Shown in pieces: positions 1 through 8,296 of a DNA stretch of 36,611 nt. The DNA comes from Caldifarciminota bacterium (lineage in GTDB: Bacteria; Hydrothermota; Hydrothermia; LBFQ01; DSFT01). Location of the stretch: NCBI GenBank assembly GCA_025060695.1, contig JANXBH010000017.1, positions 1-36,611 of the forward strand. The letters run 5' to 3'. The first letter of the stretch is position 1. Each line of letters starts with the position of its first letter. The notes under the pieces are model-generated. The model ran no database searches. It was not told the origin of the DNA and was given only the letters and a program-made list of their open reading frames with translations. The position numbers were made by a program, and so were the translations under genes.

Positions 1-277
1 AATTTGGATATTTAATCTAAAGCCCTTTATAAATAAGGTTTAAAAAATATTGTCAAATTAGAAAAACTTCAAAGTATGAAAATTTTATTCTAAGATGACT
101 AATTTAAAAATTAAAATTTTTGTGTTAAGTTATTGTAAATTAATAAAATATAATTCTGCTAAAATGACAATTTAAAAACTAAAAATTTCATCTTTTTAGC
201 ATAAAATCTATAGTTTCAAAAAATAAAATAAATTAAATCTCTCATTATCAAATAATTAGTTTTACTAAATTGTCAAA
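1..277. other. AT-rich intergenic region
   Basis: No open reading frame of useful length, RNA gene or GC-rich hairpin is visible here. The stretch is almost entirely A and T with short runs such as AATTTAAAAATT. Read on the minus strand it contains two TTGACA hexamers (complement near 52-57 and 268-273), which could belong to leftward promoters for a gene left of the window. Neither is followed by a convincing -10 element at 17 bp. Confidence 0.5.
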
Positions 278-1381
278 CTATAAAGCATATGCTTTTTCAA
301 ATTCTAAAATTACCTTTTCCCAAGAAAACTCCATAGCCCTTTTTAATGCATTTTCAGATAACCTTTTTCTTAAATCCAAATCTTCATATAACAATAATAT
401 CTTCCTTGAAAGCTCATGGTAGCTTTCAGGCTCAAAAAAAATAGCACAATTATCCTTTGCAACCTCATTATATCCATCAATATTAGAACATATTACGGGT
501 TTAGATAAAGCAAATGCTTCAAGTAAGACTATTCCAAATGCTTCTCCTCCCCTTGTCGGAAATACACAAATATCTGCGCTACTATAATAATCTATTAGCT
601 CCTCATCGCTTACATTATCAAACAAAAAAATATTACTATACTTTTTCATATACTCCAAAACTAATTTCTTTAATGGACCGTTTCCTACAATAATTAGCTC
701 AAAATCCTTATTATTTATAAGCTCAAAAGCCTTAAGTAGTATATCTATACCTTTTCTATAATCAAGCCTTCCTACGTATAGTATCTTAAATTTTTCATTC
801 TCAAAAATTTTTAATTTTTTTCCATTTTTGAATTTTTCTAAGTCTATACCATTTGGAATTACAAGGACTTGTCTATTAAATAAAAGTTTCATCTCATTTG
901 CAGTTGAAATACTTGGTGCGGTTAGTATATCGTTATATTTAATAAAAACTGAAGCGAACTTTGAATATAACTTTAAGGAACTTGTAATTTTCATTTGCTT
1001 TGAATGAAATGTCCCTATTGTTTTAATATCTTTTTTTGCCCTTTTTGCAAAATAGGAACTCATTACGGAATATGGTGGACCAAGTGGACCCTGATTGTGA
1101 AAAATTTCAATTTTATAATCATTTAAAACTTCCCTAATCCTTCTGTAAAACTTAAATGGTTCACTAACTATAAAGTAAGTATAACTACCATTTGCATATA
1201 TTTTAGAAATTTCCCCTAACTTTATAATAGGAAAATCTAGATTGTAGTCCGTCTTGAAATTACCTGTAAGTAAAATTACATTATGACCTCTTTGTTTTAG
1301 TTTCCTTGCCAAATCGTGAGTAAATTTTGCAACACCAGTTTTTAATGGTAAAAAACTCTCTGAAAATATTGCAATATTCAT
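278..1381 (-). CDS. GT4-family glycosyltransferase
   Basis: This 367-residue protein looks like a GT-B fold retaining glycosyltransferase of family GT4, which moves a sugar from a nucleotide sugar to a lipid or glycan acceptor at the inner membrane face. The N-terminus has the acceptor-side loop seen in the family (SESFLPLKTGVAKF). The C-terminal half starts with YVGRLDYRKGIDILLKAF and has the donor-binding E-x7-E motif EAFGIVLLE at about residues 280-288. It starts with ATG overlapping the stop of the upstream carboxylase gene (TAATG), so it is the last gene of the cysK operon and is probably translated by coupling. Donor and acceptor cannot be told from the sequence; cell-envelope glycan or glycolipid synthesis is likely. 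Confidence 0.88.
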   Translation of the reverse strand: MNIAIFSESFLPLKTGVAKFTHDLARKLKQRGHNVILLTGNFKTDYNLDFPIIKLGEISKIYANGSYTYFIVSEPFKFYRRIREVLNDYKIEIFHNQGPLGPPYSVMSSYFAKRAKKDIKTIGTFHSKQMKITSSLKLYSKFASVFIKYNDILTAPSISTANEMKLLFNRQVLVIPNGIDLEKFKNGKKLKIFENEKFKILYVGRLDYRKGIDILLKAFELINNKDFELIIVGNGPLKKLVLEYMKKYSNIFLFDNVSDEELIDYYSSADICVFPTRGGEAFGIVLLEAFALSKPVICSNIDGYNEVAKDNCAIFFEPESYHELSRKILLLYEDLDLRKRLSENALKRAMEFSWEKVILEFEKAYAL

Positions 1382-2907
1382 TATAATGGTTCATTTGAAT
1401 GTTTTTTATATGGTAAAGTTTGTCTTTTATTTTCAAGCAAAGTTAAATATCTATAAATTATTTTTCTTGTTTGGGACGGTCTTATAACATCGTCTATATA
1501 ACCTAAGTTTGCGCTATAGTATGGATTTGCGAACCTTTCCTTATATATTTTTATAAATTCTTCAAGATTTTCTAATTTTTCTATTTCTTTTTTGTATAAA
1601 ATTTTAACTGCTCCTTCAGGTCCCATCACTGCAATTTCCGCACTTGGCCATGCAAGGTTAATGTCCGCTCTAAGATGTTTACTTCCCATTACATCGTACG
1701 CCCCTCCATATGCTTTCTTTAATATTATTGTAATTTTTGGAACTACCGCTTCTGCATATGCAAAAATTAATTTTGCACCTTCTTTTATTATACCTCCATG
1801 CTCTTGGTCTATGCCCGGCATGAATCCCGGCACATCTACAAATGTAATTATTGGAATATTAAAACTATCACAAAACCTTACAAACCTTGCTGCTTTTACT
1901 GATGCTTTAATATCAAGCGCTCCTGATAAATGCAAAGGCTGGTTTGCTACTATTCCAACTACTTTTCCACCAATTCTTGCAAAACCTATTACTATATTTT
2001 TCGCAAAGTTCTCTTGTATTTCGAAAAATGAACCTTCATCTACTATTTTTCTAATTATATCTTTTACATCGTATGGCTCTTTTGGGTCATCAGGTATGAT
2101 ATCATCAAGCTCAGGTATTTCTCTATATGGGTCATCCGTTATTTCATATGATGGTGGGTTTTCCATATTGTTTGATGGTAAATAGCTTAACAGTGTTCTA
2201 ATGGATAATAATAGTTCTTCTTCGCTGTCATATACAAAGTGTGCTATACCTGATATTTCGCCATGTACATCCGCACCACCTAATTCTTCAAAGCTAACAT
2301 CTTGATGCATAACCGCTTTTACTACATCAGGACCGGTTATAAACATATAGCTTGTAATTCTTTTCATAAATATAAAATCAGTAAGTGCTGGGGAATATAC
2401 CGCACCACCTGCACAAGGACCAAGTATTGCTGATATTTGTGGGACTACACCACTTGCAAGGACATTATGCAAAAATATATCTCCATATCCTCCCAGTGCG
2501 GATACACCTTCTTGTATTCTTGCACCTCCCGAGTCATTTAGCCCAATTATAGGTATTCCTATTCTTAGTGCAGTTTGCATTATTTTTACAATTTTTTGCG
2601 CATTGGTTTTAGAAACAGTTCCTCCAAATACTGTAAAATCCTGAGAAAATACTGCTACCTTTCTACCATCTATAGTGCCAAAACCAGTAATTACTCCATC
2701 AGTTAATATCTTTTTCTTATACATATCAAAATCGTAAGTTTGATGTGTTATAAACATATCTATTTCATCAAAATCATCTAATAGTATTTCAAGTCTTTCT
2801 CTCGCTGTTAGTTTTCCTTTTTTGTGCTGTTCTTCAATCTTTTCCTTTCCACCACCTTGCTTTGCGATACTTCTTAGCTCTTCAAGTTTCTTAATTTTCT
2901 CATTCAT
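1381..2907 (-). CDS. pccB: acyl-CoA carboxylase carboxyltransferase (beta) subunit
   Basis: Carboxyltransferase subunit of a biotin-dependent acyl-CoA carboxylase or decarboxylase (PccB/MmdA family), which transfers CO2 between carboxybiotin and propionyl-CoA or a similar acyl-CoA. Both crotonase-like halves are present: the N-terminal half has GLNDSGGARIQEGV and the C-terminal half has FVDVPGFMPGIDQEHGG, KKAYGGAYDVMGSKH and WPSAEIAVMGPEGAV. The length (508 residues) is normal for the family. I prefer the ATG at 2907 over an in-frame start at 2931. It makes a 4-base ATGA overlap with cysK and has GGAGAG upstream, while the longer start would overlap cysK by 28 bases. No biotin carrier, biotin carboxylase or methylmalonyl-CoA mutase gene is nearby, so the substrate and direction stay open. 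Confidence 0.93.
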   Translation of the reverse strand: MNEKIKKLEELRSIAKQGGGKEKIEEQHKKGKLTARERLEILLDDFDEIDMFITHQTYDFDMYKKKILTDGVITGFGTIDGRKVAVFSQDFTVFGGTVSKTNAQKIVKIMQTALRIGIPIIGLNDSGGARIQEGVSALGGYGDIFLHNVLASGVVPQISAILGPCAGGAVYSPALTDFIFMKRITSYMFITGPDVVKAVMHQDVSFEELGGADVHGEISGIAHFVYDSEEELLLSIRTLLSYLPSNNMENPPSYEITDDPYREIPELDDIIPDDPKEPYDVKDIIRKIVDEGSFFEIQENFAKNIVIGFARIGGKVVGIVANQPLHLSGALDIKASVKAARFVRFCDSFNIPIITFVDVPGFMPGIDQEHGGIIKEGAKLIFAYAEAVVPKITIILKKAYGGAYDVMGSKHLRADINLAWPSAEIAVMGPEGAVKILYKKEIEKLENLEEFIKIYKERFANPYYSANLGYIDDVIRPSQTRKIIYRYLTLLENKRQTLPYKKHSNEPL

Positions 2908-3851
2908 AAGTATCCTCTCTCCTTTAACCATTCCTCATTAAATGCTTTACTTAAATATCTACTTCCACCATCAGGAAATATTACAACTGAACGCTTTATT
3001 TCAGGATGGAGTTTTAAATACTTCAATACTCCAGCAAGTGCAGCACCAGACGATATGCCTACAAATAAACCCTCATATCTTAATATATCAAGTGTTATTT
3101 TGAATGCTTCTTTATCATAAACTTTTACAAAATCATCTATTACTGAAAAGTCTAAGGTTTTTGGAATAAAGTCCTCTCCAATTCCTTCAATATCATATAC
3201 CCTTGCCTGAGTTATCTCTTTTTTATAAAAATAATCATAAAGTATAGAACCATCTGGGTCAATGCCTACAACCTTAATTTTAGAGTTCATATTCTTTAAA
3301 AATTTTCCAACACCAGAAATAGTCCCACCTGTCCCTACACCTGCAAAAAATGCATCGATTTTCCCATTCATCTGATACCATATTTCAGGTCCTGTAGTTT
3401 CATAGTGTGCTTTTGGATTATTTGGATTTTCGTATTGATTAGGATAAAATGCATCTTTTTCTTTTGCAATTCTTCTTGAAACACTATAATAACTATTTGG
3501 ATCATCTGGTGGAACATTTGTAGGACAAATGACAACTTCAGCCCCATAACTTCTAAGTAAGTTTCTCTTTTCAATAGAAACCTTATCTGGCATTACAGCA
3601 ATAAACCTATATCCTTTTAAATTAGAAATAAGTGCAAGACCTAAGCCTGTATTTCCACTTGTAGGCTCAACTATATAAGAACCCTTTCTTAAAATACCTT
3701 CTTTCTCAGCAGCTTCTATCATATATAGTGCAATTCTATCTTTTACACTACCTGCGGGATTATAAAATTCAAGCTTAGCATATATCTCTTGGGAAGTTGT
3801 AGAAAATACCTTTAACTTATATATTGGAGTTTTTCCAATTATTTCAAGCAC
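2904..3851 (-). CDS. cysK: cysteine synthase / PLP-dependent beta-replacing enzyme
   Basis: A fold-type II PLP enzyme of the cysteine synthase / cystathionine beta-synthase family, 315 residues. It would make cysteine from O-acetylserine (or O-phosphoserine) and sulfide. Visible motifs are the PLP lysine in SVKDRIALYM, the substrate loop PTSGNTGLGLA, the phosphate-binding loop GVGTGGTISGVGK and the C-terminal ISSGAALAG. There is no C-terminal CBS pair. The start is GTG. It lies 6 nt after a TTTAAAATTT motif on the minus strand, leaving no space for a Shine-Dalgarno site, so the mRNA is probably leaderless. This is the first gene of a three-gene operon and is divergent from rfaE2. Cystathionine beta-synthase activity cannot be excluded. 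Confidence 0.92.
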   Translation of the reverse strand: MLEIIGKTPIYKLKVFSTTSQEIYAKLEFYNPAGSVKDRIALYMIEAAEKEGILRKGSYIVEPTSGNTGLGLALISNLKGYRFIAVMPDKVSIEKRNLLRSYGAEVVICPTNVPPDDPNSYYSVSRRIAKEKDAFYPNQYENPNNPKAHYETTGPEIWYQMNGKIDAFFAGVGTGGTISGVGKFLKNMNSKIKVVGIDPDGSILYDYFYKKEITQARVYDIEGIGEDFIPKTLDFSVIDDFVKVYDKEAFKITLDILRYEGLFVGISSGAALAGVLKYLKLHPEIKRSVVIFPDGGSRYLSKAFNEEWLKERGYL

Positions 3852-3857
3852 AAGAAG

Positions 3858-3868
3858 AAATTTTAAAG
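3858..3868 (-). promoter_or_regulatory. -10-like TTTAAAATTT motif, cysK
   Basis: Minus strand reads CTTTAAAATTT, with 6 nt to the GTG start of cysK. It faces the opposite-strand copy for rfaE2 only about 11 bp away. Probable leaderless promoter. Confidence 0.7.
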
Positions 3869-3879
3869 TTTTCTTTGCA

Positions 3880-3889
3880 TTAAAATTTT
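3880..3889 (+). promoter_or_regulatory. -10-like TTAAAATTTT motif, rfaE2
   Basis: TTAAAATTTT, with 5 nt between AAAATTT and the TTG start codon at 3894. Inverted partner of the cysK motif. Confidence 0.68.
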
Positions 3890-3893
3890 TACT

Positions 3894-4352
3894 TTGAGCA
3901 AGTATAGAACTTTAAAAGAAGCAAAAGAAATAGTAGAAAAACTAAGAAAGGAAAACAAAGTCATAGTATTTACTAATGGGGTCTTTGATATTTTGCATGT
4001 TGGACATATTAGACTTTTAAAAACAGCTAAAAGTTTTGGAGACTTTCTCATTTTAGCTCTAAATTCAGATATTTCAGTCAAAAAAATAAAAAGTGAAAAA
4101 AGACCAGTTTTTTCATTAGAAGAAAGAATAGAAATACTTTCATCTATAGAATATGTGGATATAATAATAAGCTTTGACGAAGAAACTCCATACGAAGTTA
4201 TAAAGTTTTTAAGACCAGATATTTTGGTAAAAGGTGGGGACTATAAAATACAAGACGTTGTAGGAAGGGACTTAGTAAAGGAAGTTAAAATTATTCCATA
4301 TTTGGAAGGTTTTTCTACTACGAAGATTATAGAAAAGATAAAATCACTTTAA
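3894..4352 (+). CDS. rfaE2: D-glycero-beta-D-manno-heptose 1-phosphate adenylyltransferase
   Basis: Stand-alone nucleotidyltransferase domain matching the C-terminal half of HldE/RfaE. It would activate heptose 1-phosphate with ATP to ADP-heptose for the LPS inner core. At 152 residues it is the normal size for the split form. The cytidylyltransferase-fold signature is clear: FTNGVFDILHVGHIRLL with the HxGH motif near residues 35-38, then KRPVFSLEERIEIL and the C-terminal GFSTTKIIEKI that matches the ISTT loop. The start is TTG, supported by a TTTAAAATTT-type motif 5 nt upstream. The neighbour dxr has its own copy of the motif. No heptose kinase (RfaE1) is in the window. Presence of this gene supports an LPS-type outer membrane. 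Confidence 0.92.
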   Translation: MSKYRTLKEAKEIVEKLRKENKVIVFTNGVFDILHVGHIRLLKTAKSFGDFLILALNSDISVKKIKSEKRPVFSLEERIEILSSIEYVDIIISFDEETPYEVIKFLRPDILVKGGDYKIQDVVGRDLVKEVKIIPYLEGFSTTKIIEKIKSL

Positions 4353-4357
4353 AATTT
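4348..4357 (+). promoter_or_regulatory. -10-like TTTAAAATTT motif, dxr
   Basis: TTTAAAATTT includes the TAA stop codon of rfaE2 and ends 4 nt before the TTG start of dxr. It looks like an internal leaderless promoter placed on the preceding stop codon. Confidence 0.65.
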
Positions 4358-4361
4358 AGTA

Positions 4362-5495
4362 TTGAAAAAAATTGGGATACTTGGTGCGACCGGTTCTATT
4401 GGTACTCAAGCAATTGAGATTATTAGAAAGTTCAAAAATCTATATACTATAGAGTTTTTAGTAAGCTATTCAAATTATGAAAAGTTATTTAAATTGGCTG
4501 AGGAATTTAATATTTATAAAGTTGGTATTATTGATGAAAGTGTAAATGTAAAAAGTAGAAAGTTCAAAGTTTATAAGGGATATGAAATTTTAGAGTTAAT
4601 AGAAAATATTGACCTTCTTTTAGTTTCAACAACTGGAACTTTTTCTATATTCCCTACTTTAAGAGCAATTGAAAATAATATAAATATTGCACTTGCAAAT
4701 AAGGAAATTTTGGTTTCCTTTGGTAAAATTGTAAAGGAAAGACTAAAAAATTCAAAATCAACTATAATTCCAGTGGATTCGGAACACTCTGCGATTTTTC
4801 AGCTTATAAATCCATACAAGAATGAAGTAGAAAGAATAATTTTAACTGCTTCAGGAGGTCCTTTTTTAAACTTCAATATAGAGGAGATGGAAAAAGTAAA
4901 TGTAGAAATGGCTCTAAATCATCCTACTTGGAAGATGGGAAAGAAAATTACTATAGACTCAGCAACATTATTTAACAAAGCACTTGAAATTATTGAAGCA
5001 TATTACTTATTTAACACAAAAAATATAGATGTAGTAGTTCATCCGCAAAGTATAGTTCATTCTTTTGTTCAATTAAAAGACGGTTCACTGCTTGCCCAAT
5101 TAAGCTTTCCTGACATGAAAATACCAATTGCATATGCACTAAGCTATCCAGAAAGATTAGAAAATCCTTCAACTATCTCACATCCATATGATTTTAGCAA
5201 TTTAACATTTATTAAGCCAGATTTTGAAAAGTTTCCATCTTTAAAAATTGCATACTTTTGCCTTGAAAAACTATCTTATTATCCTACCATAATGAACGCG
5301 TCAAATGAAGTTGCGGTATATAGTTTCCTTGAAGGAAAAATAAAATTTAGAGATATATTCTATATAGTAGAAAAAACTATTGAAGTTTTAGAAAAGGAGA
5401 AACTAAGTGATGAAACACTTGAAGATTTACTATATGTTGATAGGATTTCTCGCGATATTTCTAATAGTCTCGTGTCAGGAAAAGAGAGAATTTAA
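4362..5495 (+). CDS. dxr: 1-deoxy-D-xylulose 5-phosphate reductoisomerase
   Basis: Second enzyme of the MEP isoprenoid pathway: NADPH-dependent conversion of DXP to methylerythritol 4-phosphate, in the cytoplasm. Visible features are the Rossmann loop GATGSIGTQAIEII near the N-terminus, the metal-site region PVDSEHSAIFQL, the HPTWKMGKKITIDSAT substrate loop, the HPQSIVHSFV motif, and the C-terminal helix ending VDRISRDISN. At 377 residues it is typical. The TTG start lies 4 nt after a TTTAAAATTT motif and 9 nt after the rfaE2 stop, with no Shine-Dalgarno site. Its last ~29 codons overlap, in another frame, the signal peptide of the next gene. The family's conserved C-terminal helix lies in the overlap, so both readings look genuine. 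Confidence 0.96.
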   Translation: MKKIGILGATGSIGTQAIEIIRKFKNLYTIEFLVSYSNYEKLFKLAEEFNIYKVGIIDESVNVKSRKFKVYKGYEILELIENIDLLLVSTTGTFSIFPTLRAIENNINIALANKEILVSFGKIVKERLKNSKSTIIPVDSEHSAIFQLINPYKNEVERIILTASGGPFLNFNIEEMEKVNVEMALNHPTWKMGKKITIDSATLFNKALEIIEAYYLFNTKNIDVVVHPQSIVHSFVQLKDGSLLAQLSFPDMKIPIAYALSYPERLENPSTISHPYDFSNLTFIKPDFEKFPSLKIAYFCLEKLSYYPTIMNASNEVAVYSFLEGKIKFRDIFYIVEKTIEVLEKEKLSDETLEDLLYVDRISRDISNSLVSGKERI

Positions 5496-6249
5496 AACTT
5501 ATAATAAAAAGGCTGAAAACTTAGAATGCAGTTCTAATTTTGTTAATGGAATTTACTATAATGGGAATTTTTTCCTATCAAGTCTAAATTGCACATTTGT
5601 ATATAGCTATAATTTAAAGCTAATAAGAAGCTATGGAATGAGTGGAAGTTTTTTTATAAGCAACGATAGTCTATTTTTAATTTCAAATGACACACTTTTT
5701 TACTATAAAAACGATAGTTTTGTAAAAATTGGAGAATTTAAAAATTTATTAGGATACGAGAATGGATATTATATTTTCAAAAATATGGTAGTATATAGAA
5801 ACGACACCTTCAGGATTAATGAGATTGAAACATATATAAAACTTGCAAATAGCTTAGTAATAGGGACAAATGGTTATGGTCTGTATTTTATAGAAAATAG
5901 AAGATTAAAGAGGATTATGTTAGGCAAAATACCTTCTAATTTCATAAAAGCAATAGCAATTAGAGGAGATAGTATTATCATTGGTTTTTCTGAACCTTTT
6001 TCAAAAAGTAAGGTTGGATTTTTTAAAGATAAAACTATTAAAGTTTATGAATTTTCAGATGACTACATTACTGATATTTTTTCAAACGGAGAAGTACTTT
6101 TAGTTGGGACAACAAATGGGCTTTTTGAATATAAAAATAATGAGTTTTCTAAAGTTTTAGATGGCTATATTTCAAAAATTATTCATATATTAAAAGATAG
6201 TGTTTACCTTATCTTAAATGGAGAAGTTAAAGTTTTGAAAACTTCATAA
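5407..6249 (+). CDS. lipoprotein with propeller-like beta repeats
   Basis: No confident family. The N-terminus is a lipoprotein signal peptide: MKHLK, a hydrophobic stretch, then LIVSC with the lipidated Cys at residue 22 counted from ATG 5410. The remainder is short beta-strand repeats (SNDSLFLISNDTLFYYKN, GDSIIIGF, GEVLLVGTTNGLFEYKN) of the kind seen in beta-propellers of sensor or secreted proteins. The start is GTG 5407 or ATG 5410; AAGGAG upstream suits either. The first ~86 bases lie inside the 3' end of dxr in another frame. The 3' end overlaps the convergent glycosyltransferase gene by 46 bp. A role at the cell surface or periplasm is inferred only from the signal peptide. Confidence 0.75.
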   Translation: MMKHLKIYYMLIGFLAIFLIVSCQEKREFKTYNKKAENLECSSNFVNGIYYNGNFFLSSLNCTFVYSYNLKLIRSYGMSGSFFISNDSLFLISNDTLFYYKNDSFVKIGEFKNLLGYENGYYIFKNMVVYRNDTFRINEIETYIKLANSLVIGTNGYGLYFIENRRLKRIMLGKIPSNFIKAIAIRGDSIIIGFSEPFSKSKVGFFKDKTIKVYEFSDDYITDIFSNGEVLLVGTTNGLFEYKNNEFSKVLDGYISKIIHILKDSVYLILNGEVKVLKTS

Positions 6250-7313
6250 TAAAGGGACCCATTTTTTTCATAGTCAAAATAACTATTTGAAAATTCAAAA
6301 GCCCTTCTTGAATATTCTCTTAATACTTCTTCATTTTCAAAGAGAAACTTTATAGTTCTTGCCATTTCGTATATATCTTTTACCTTAAAGCCAACTTCGT
6401 ACTTTTGTAGTATTCCAAAATCATCATTTAGACATATAGGCACATTTCCCCTCATCATACCTTGAATAATTGCATTTGAAATCCCCTCTTTTTCACTCTC
6501 ACTTGTATTTAAAACAATATAACTTCTTTCTAATTCCTTATTTACCTTTTCATTACTTAATTTTCCAAGATACTCAAGATTTTCAATATCTTCATAACCT
6601 TCAATTAGTTTTAAATCTCCATGCCCAATGAGCTTAAATTTATATTCCTTTAACATTTTTGCAATTTCAAGAAGTAAATATGGTTTTTTCCATTTAGTAA
6701 TTTCTCCAATCCATACAACAACTTTTTCTTTTTTACTTGGGTATTCATTTACTTTATGCTGTAAATTACTTATTATAATTGCATCTTTTTTCCATATTCT
6801 TTTTGCCTCAAGTTTTTGGAATTCATTTTGAACTACTATTAAACTCGCATTCTTTATTCCAACTTGAATCATAAAGTCCAAAATAAGAAATGGAAAAAAC
6901 AAAAGAACTTTTTTTAAAATACTTCTTCTATTATTGAACAACTTTGAAATATACTTGAATCTTCTTAATCCTTCTTGTGCATTTGAGTTGAAAATATATG
7001 GTTTTTTTGTAAGAAATGCAATAAAAACGAAATAATCTCTTCCCCTTGTATATACTACATCAAAATCCAAATTCTTCACAAACTTTAAAACTTTAAAGAG
7101 GTTCAAAAGAACATTATTCTTTTCTTCTAATAAAAAAACTTCAAAATTCTCATTTTCAAAAAAGTGCCTTTCTTTCTTACTTAAGGAAACATAAATTGTT
7201 TTAATACCTTTCTTTGAAAGATATTCTGCAATAAGATAGCTCTGATAAATAGAACCAGTAATTTTTGCATATTCATCCTTATAGTATCTATCAGAAAGAA
7301 ATAATACCTTCAT
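6204..7313 (-). CDS. GT4-like glycosyltransferase
   Basis: A 369-residue GT-B fold glycosyltransferase. The C-terminal domain begins VVWIGEITKWKKPYLLLEIAK, continues with KLIGHGDLKLIEGYED, and has a recognisable donor-site region LNTSESEKEGISNAIIQGM in the place of the E-x7-E motif. The N-terminal domain is divergent (MKVLFLSDRYYKDEYAKITG). It is the last gene of a leftward operon and overlaps ogt by 23 bases at its start, without a visible Shine-Dalgarno site, so coupling is likely. Its 3' end overlaps the lipoprotein gene on the other strand. The grouping with ogt and small proteins gives no hint of the acceptor; envelope polysaccharide is a reasonable guess. Confidence 0.8.
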   Translation of the reverse strand: MKVLFLSDRYYKDEYAKITGSIYQSYLIAEYLSKKGIKTIYVSLSKKERHFFENENFEVFLLEEKNNVLLNLFKVLKFVKNLDFDVVYTRGRDYFVFIAFLTKKPYIFNSNAQEGLRRFKYISKLFNNRRSILKKVLLFFPFLILDFMIQVGIKNASLIVVQNEFQKLEAKRIWKKDAIIISNLQHKVNEYPSKKEKVVVWIGEITKWKKPYLLLEIAKMLKEYKFKLIGHGDLKLIEGYEDIENLEYLGKLSNEKVNKELERSYIVLNTSESEKEGISNAIIQGMMRGNVPICLNDDFGILQKYEVGFKVKDIYEMARTIKFLFENEEVLREYSRRAFEFSNSYFDYEKNGSLYYEVFKTLTSPFKIR

Positions 7314-7743
7314 GCTTTAGAAGATATTCCTTTATTTTTACATGAGGAGTATAACCTCCTATTCCTCTTCTTGAAATTACCCTATGGCAGGGAATAAAGA
7401 TTGGAAGCTTATTTAAACTTAGCATTTTCCCTACTAACCTTGGAAATATATTAAAGTTGTTATAGTATAGAAATTTTCCAAAGGGAATTTTCATTAGTCT
7501 TTTTTGCACGACATTTAAACTGCTATAGTCTATGTACTTAAAGGGATACCAGATTTTTCTTTCAAAATAGTCATATAAAAATTTCTCTGCTAAGTTCAGT
7601 AATTTACTATCTTTCAACTTTATATCAATTTTAGTTTTTTCGTAGTCTAAGAATATAAGTTTTAATAAAAACCTACTATTTGCAACAAGTAGCATATTTC
7701 CCAAGTTTTTATTATATACAAGTTTTCCTTCTATAGAATTCAC
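7291..7743 (-). CDS. ogt: methylated-DNA--protein cysteine methyltransferase
   Basis: Suicide repair protein that transfers methyl from O6-methylguanine to its own cysteine. The C-terminal active-site region is clear: PFGKFLYYN, then PRLVGKMLSLNKLP, then the catalytic PCHRVIS (Cys at about residue 119) followed by GIGGYTPHVKIKEYLLKHEG. The 150-residue length matches the minimal family, with a short N-terminal ribonuclease-like domain. The start is GTG, inside the 3' end of the preceding glutaredoxin-like gene (32-base overlap). An unrelated stress operon context is all that can be inferred from neighbours. Confidence 0.92.
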   Translation of the reverse strand: MNSIEGKLVYNKNLGNMLLVANSRFLLKLIFLDYEKTKIDIKLKDSKLLNLAEKFLYDYFERKIWYPFKYIDYSSLNVVQKRLMKIPFGKFLYYNNFNIFPRLVGKMLSLNKLPIFIPCHRVISRRGIGGYTPHVKIKEYLLKHEGIISF

Positions 7744-7960
7744 TGAGTTTTTCCTGATTTATTTGAAGTTTACTTATAATTTCATCATCTGATGGATTTA
7801 TAAGATAACTTCCGTCTTCAAAAAATACTACTAATTTCTTCTTTTCCTTAATCCATTCGTAGTTTATATTCAAAAAGTCCAATAGCTTCATTACTCTAAC
7901 AGTATTGGAACAATCTAAATCTCCAACTATCCAAATTTTATTAGAAGATTTTATAGTCAT
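7712..7960 (-). CDS. monothiol glutaredoxin/mycoredoxin-like protein, degenerate
   Basis: An 82-residue thioredoxin-fold protein, probably of the glutaredoxin/mycoredoxin group. It starts with a strand and Cys loop (IWIVGDLDCSNTVRVMKLLD), then INYEWI, and ends with FEDGSYLINPSDDEIISKL, which closely follows the NPS-x-x-E pattern at the end of mycoredoxins. Two features are off: the active site is C-S-N-T with one Cys instead of CxxC, and the strand before FEDGS reads KKKLVVFF, so the usual cis-proline is missing. It may therefore be a binding module rather than a working reductase. It overlaps the nucleotidyltransferase-like gene by 20 bases and ogt by 32 bases. Confidence 0.6.
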   Translation of the reverse strand: MTIKSSNKIWIVGDLDCSNTVRVMKLLDFLNINYEWIKEKKKLVVFFEDGSYLINPSDDEIISKLQINQEKLSEFYRRKTCI

Positions 7961-8276
7961 CCTTAACTACTAATCCGTATTTTTTTAGCTTGTTTAAAAA
8001 CTCTTCAATTCTTTTACTCTTTTTCTTATATTCATCGTATGTCCAAGCTATTACTTCTATATTAGGAAAATCTACACTTTTAGAAAATACATGATTTTGT
8101 CTTTTTTCCATATTAGTTGAAAAGTCTTCTGAAACAATTAGTAAATTTATGTCGTCATTTTCATCACTTTTTAACTTAAATGCAATTGCTGAAGTTTTCT
8201 TTAGATTTAAATTTCTTATAAGTTCCATTGTTTGTTTGATAATATTTTCACTATCTGAATTTATCGCCTTTAGCAC
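7941..8276 (-). CDS. nucleotidyltransferase-like small protein
   Basis: A 111-residue protein that resembles the minimal nucleotidyltransferase fold. The core reads ENDDINLLIVSEDFSTNMEKRQ followed by VIAWTYDEYKKK, like the GSDIDLLVV...T.EE pattern of that superfamily. The usual Gly-Ser lead and the second catalytic Asp of DxD are not in place (DINL), so activity is doubtful. It is the first gene of a leftward four-gene operon and starts with GTG, 4 nt after a TTTAAAATTT motif, so the mRNA is probably leaderless. No HEPN-type partner is adjacent, which argues against a classic MNT/HEPN toxin system. Confidence 0.5.
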   Translation of the reverse strand: MLKAINSDSENIIKQTMELIRNLNLKKTSAIAFKLKSDENDDINLLIVSEDFSTNMEKRQNHVFSKSVDFPNIEVIAWTYDEYKKKSKRIEEFLNKLKKYGLVVKDDYKIF

Positions 8277-8280
8277 GTTT

Positions 8281-8291
8281 AAATTTTAAAG
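8281..8291 (-). promoter_or_regulatory. -10-like TTTAAAATTT motif, leftward operon
   Basis: Minus strand reads CTTTAAAATTT, with AAAC before the GTG start at 8276. Only about 5 bp separate it from the rightward motif. Confidence 0.7.
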
Positions 8292-8296
8292 CTTGC

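Noticed and set aside
1592-2185. A 197-codon open frame on the plus strand
   Set aside because: It lies antisense to the conserved carboxyltransferase gene. Its translation has no domain pattern and is explained by the low stop density opposite a conserved coding frame.
7712-8276. MNT/HEPN-type toxin-antitoxin pair
   Set aside because: The nucleotidyltransferase-like protein has no HEPN partner next to it; the neighbour is a thioredoxin-fold protein.
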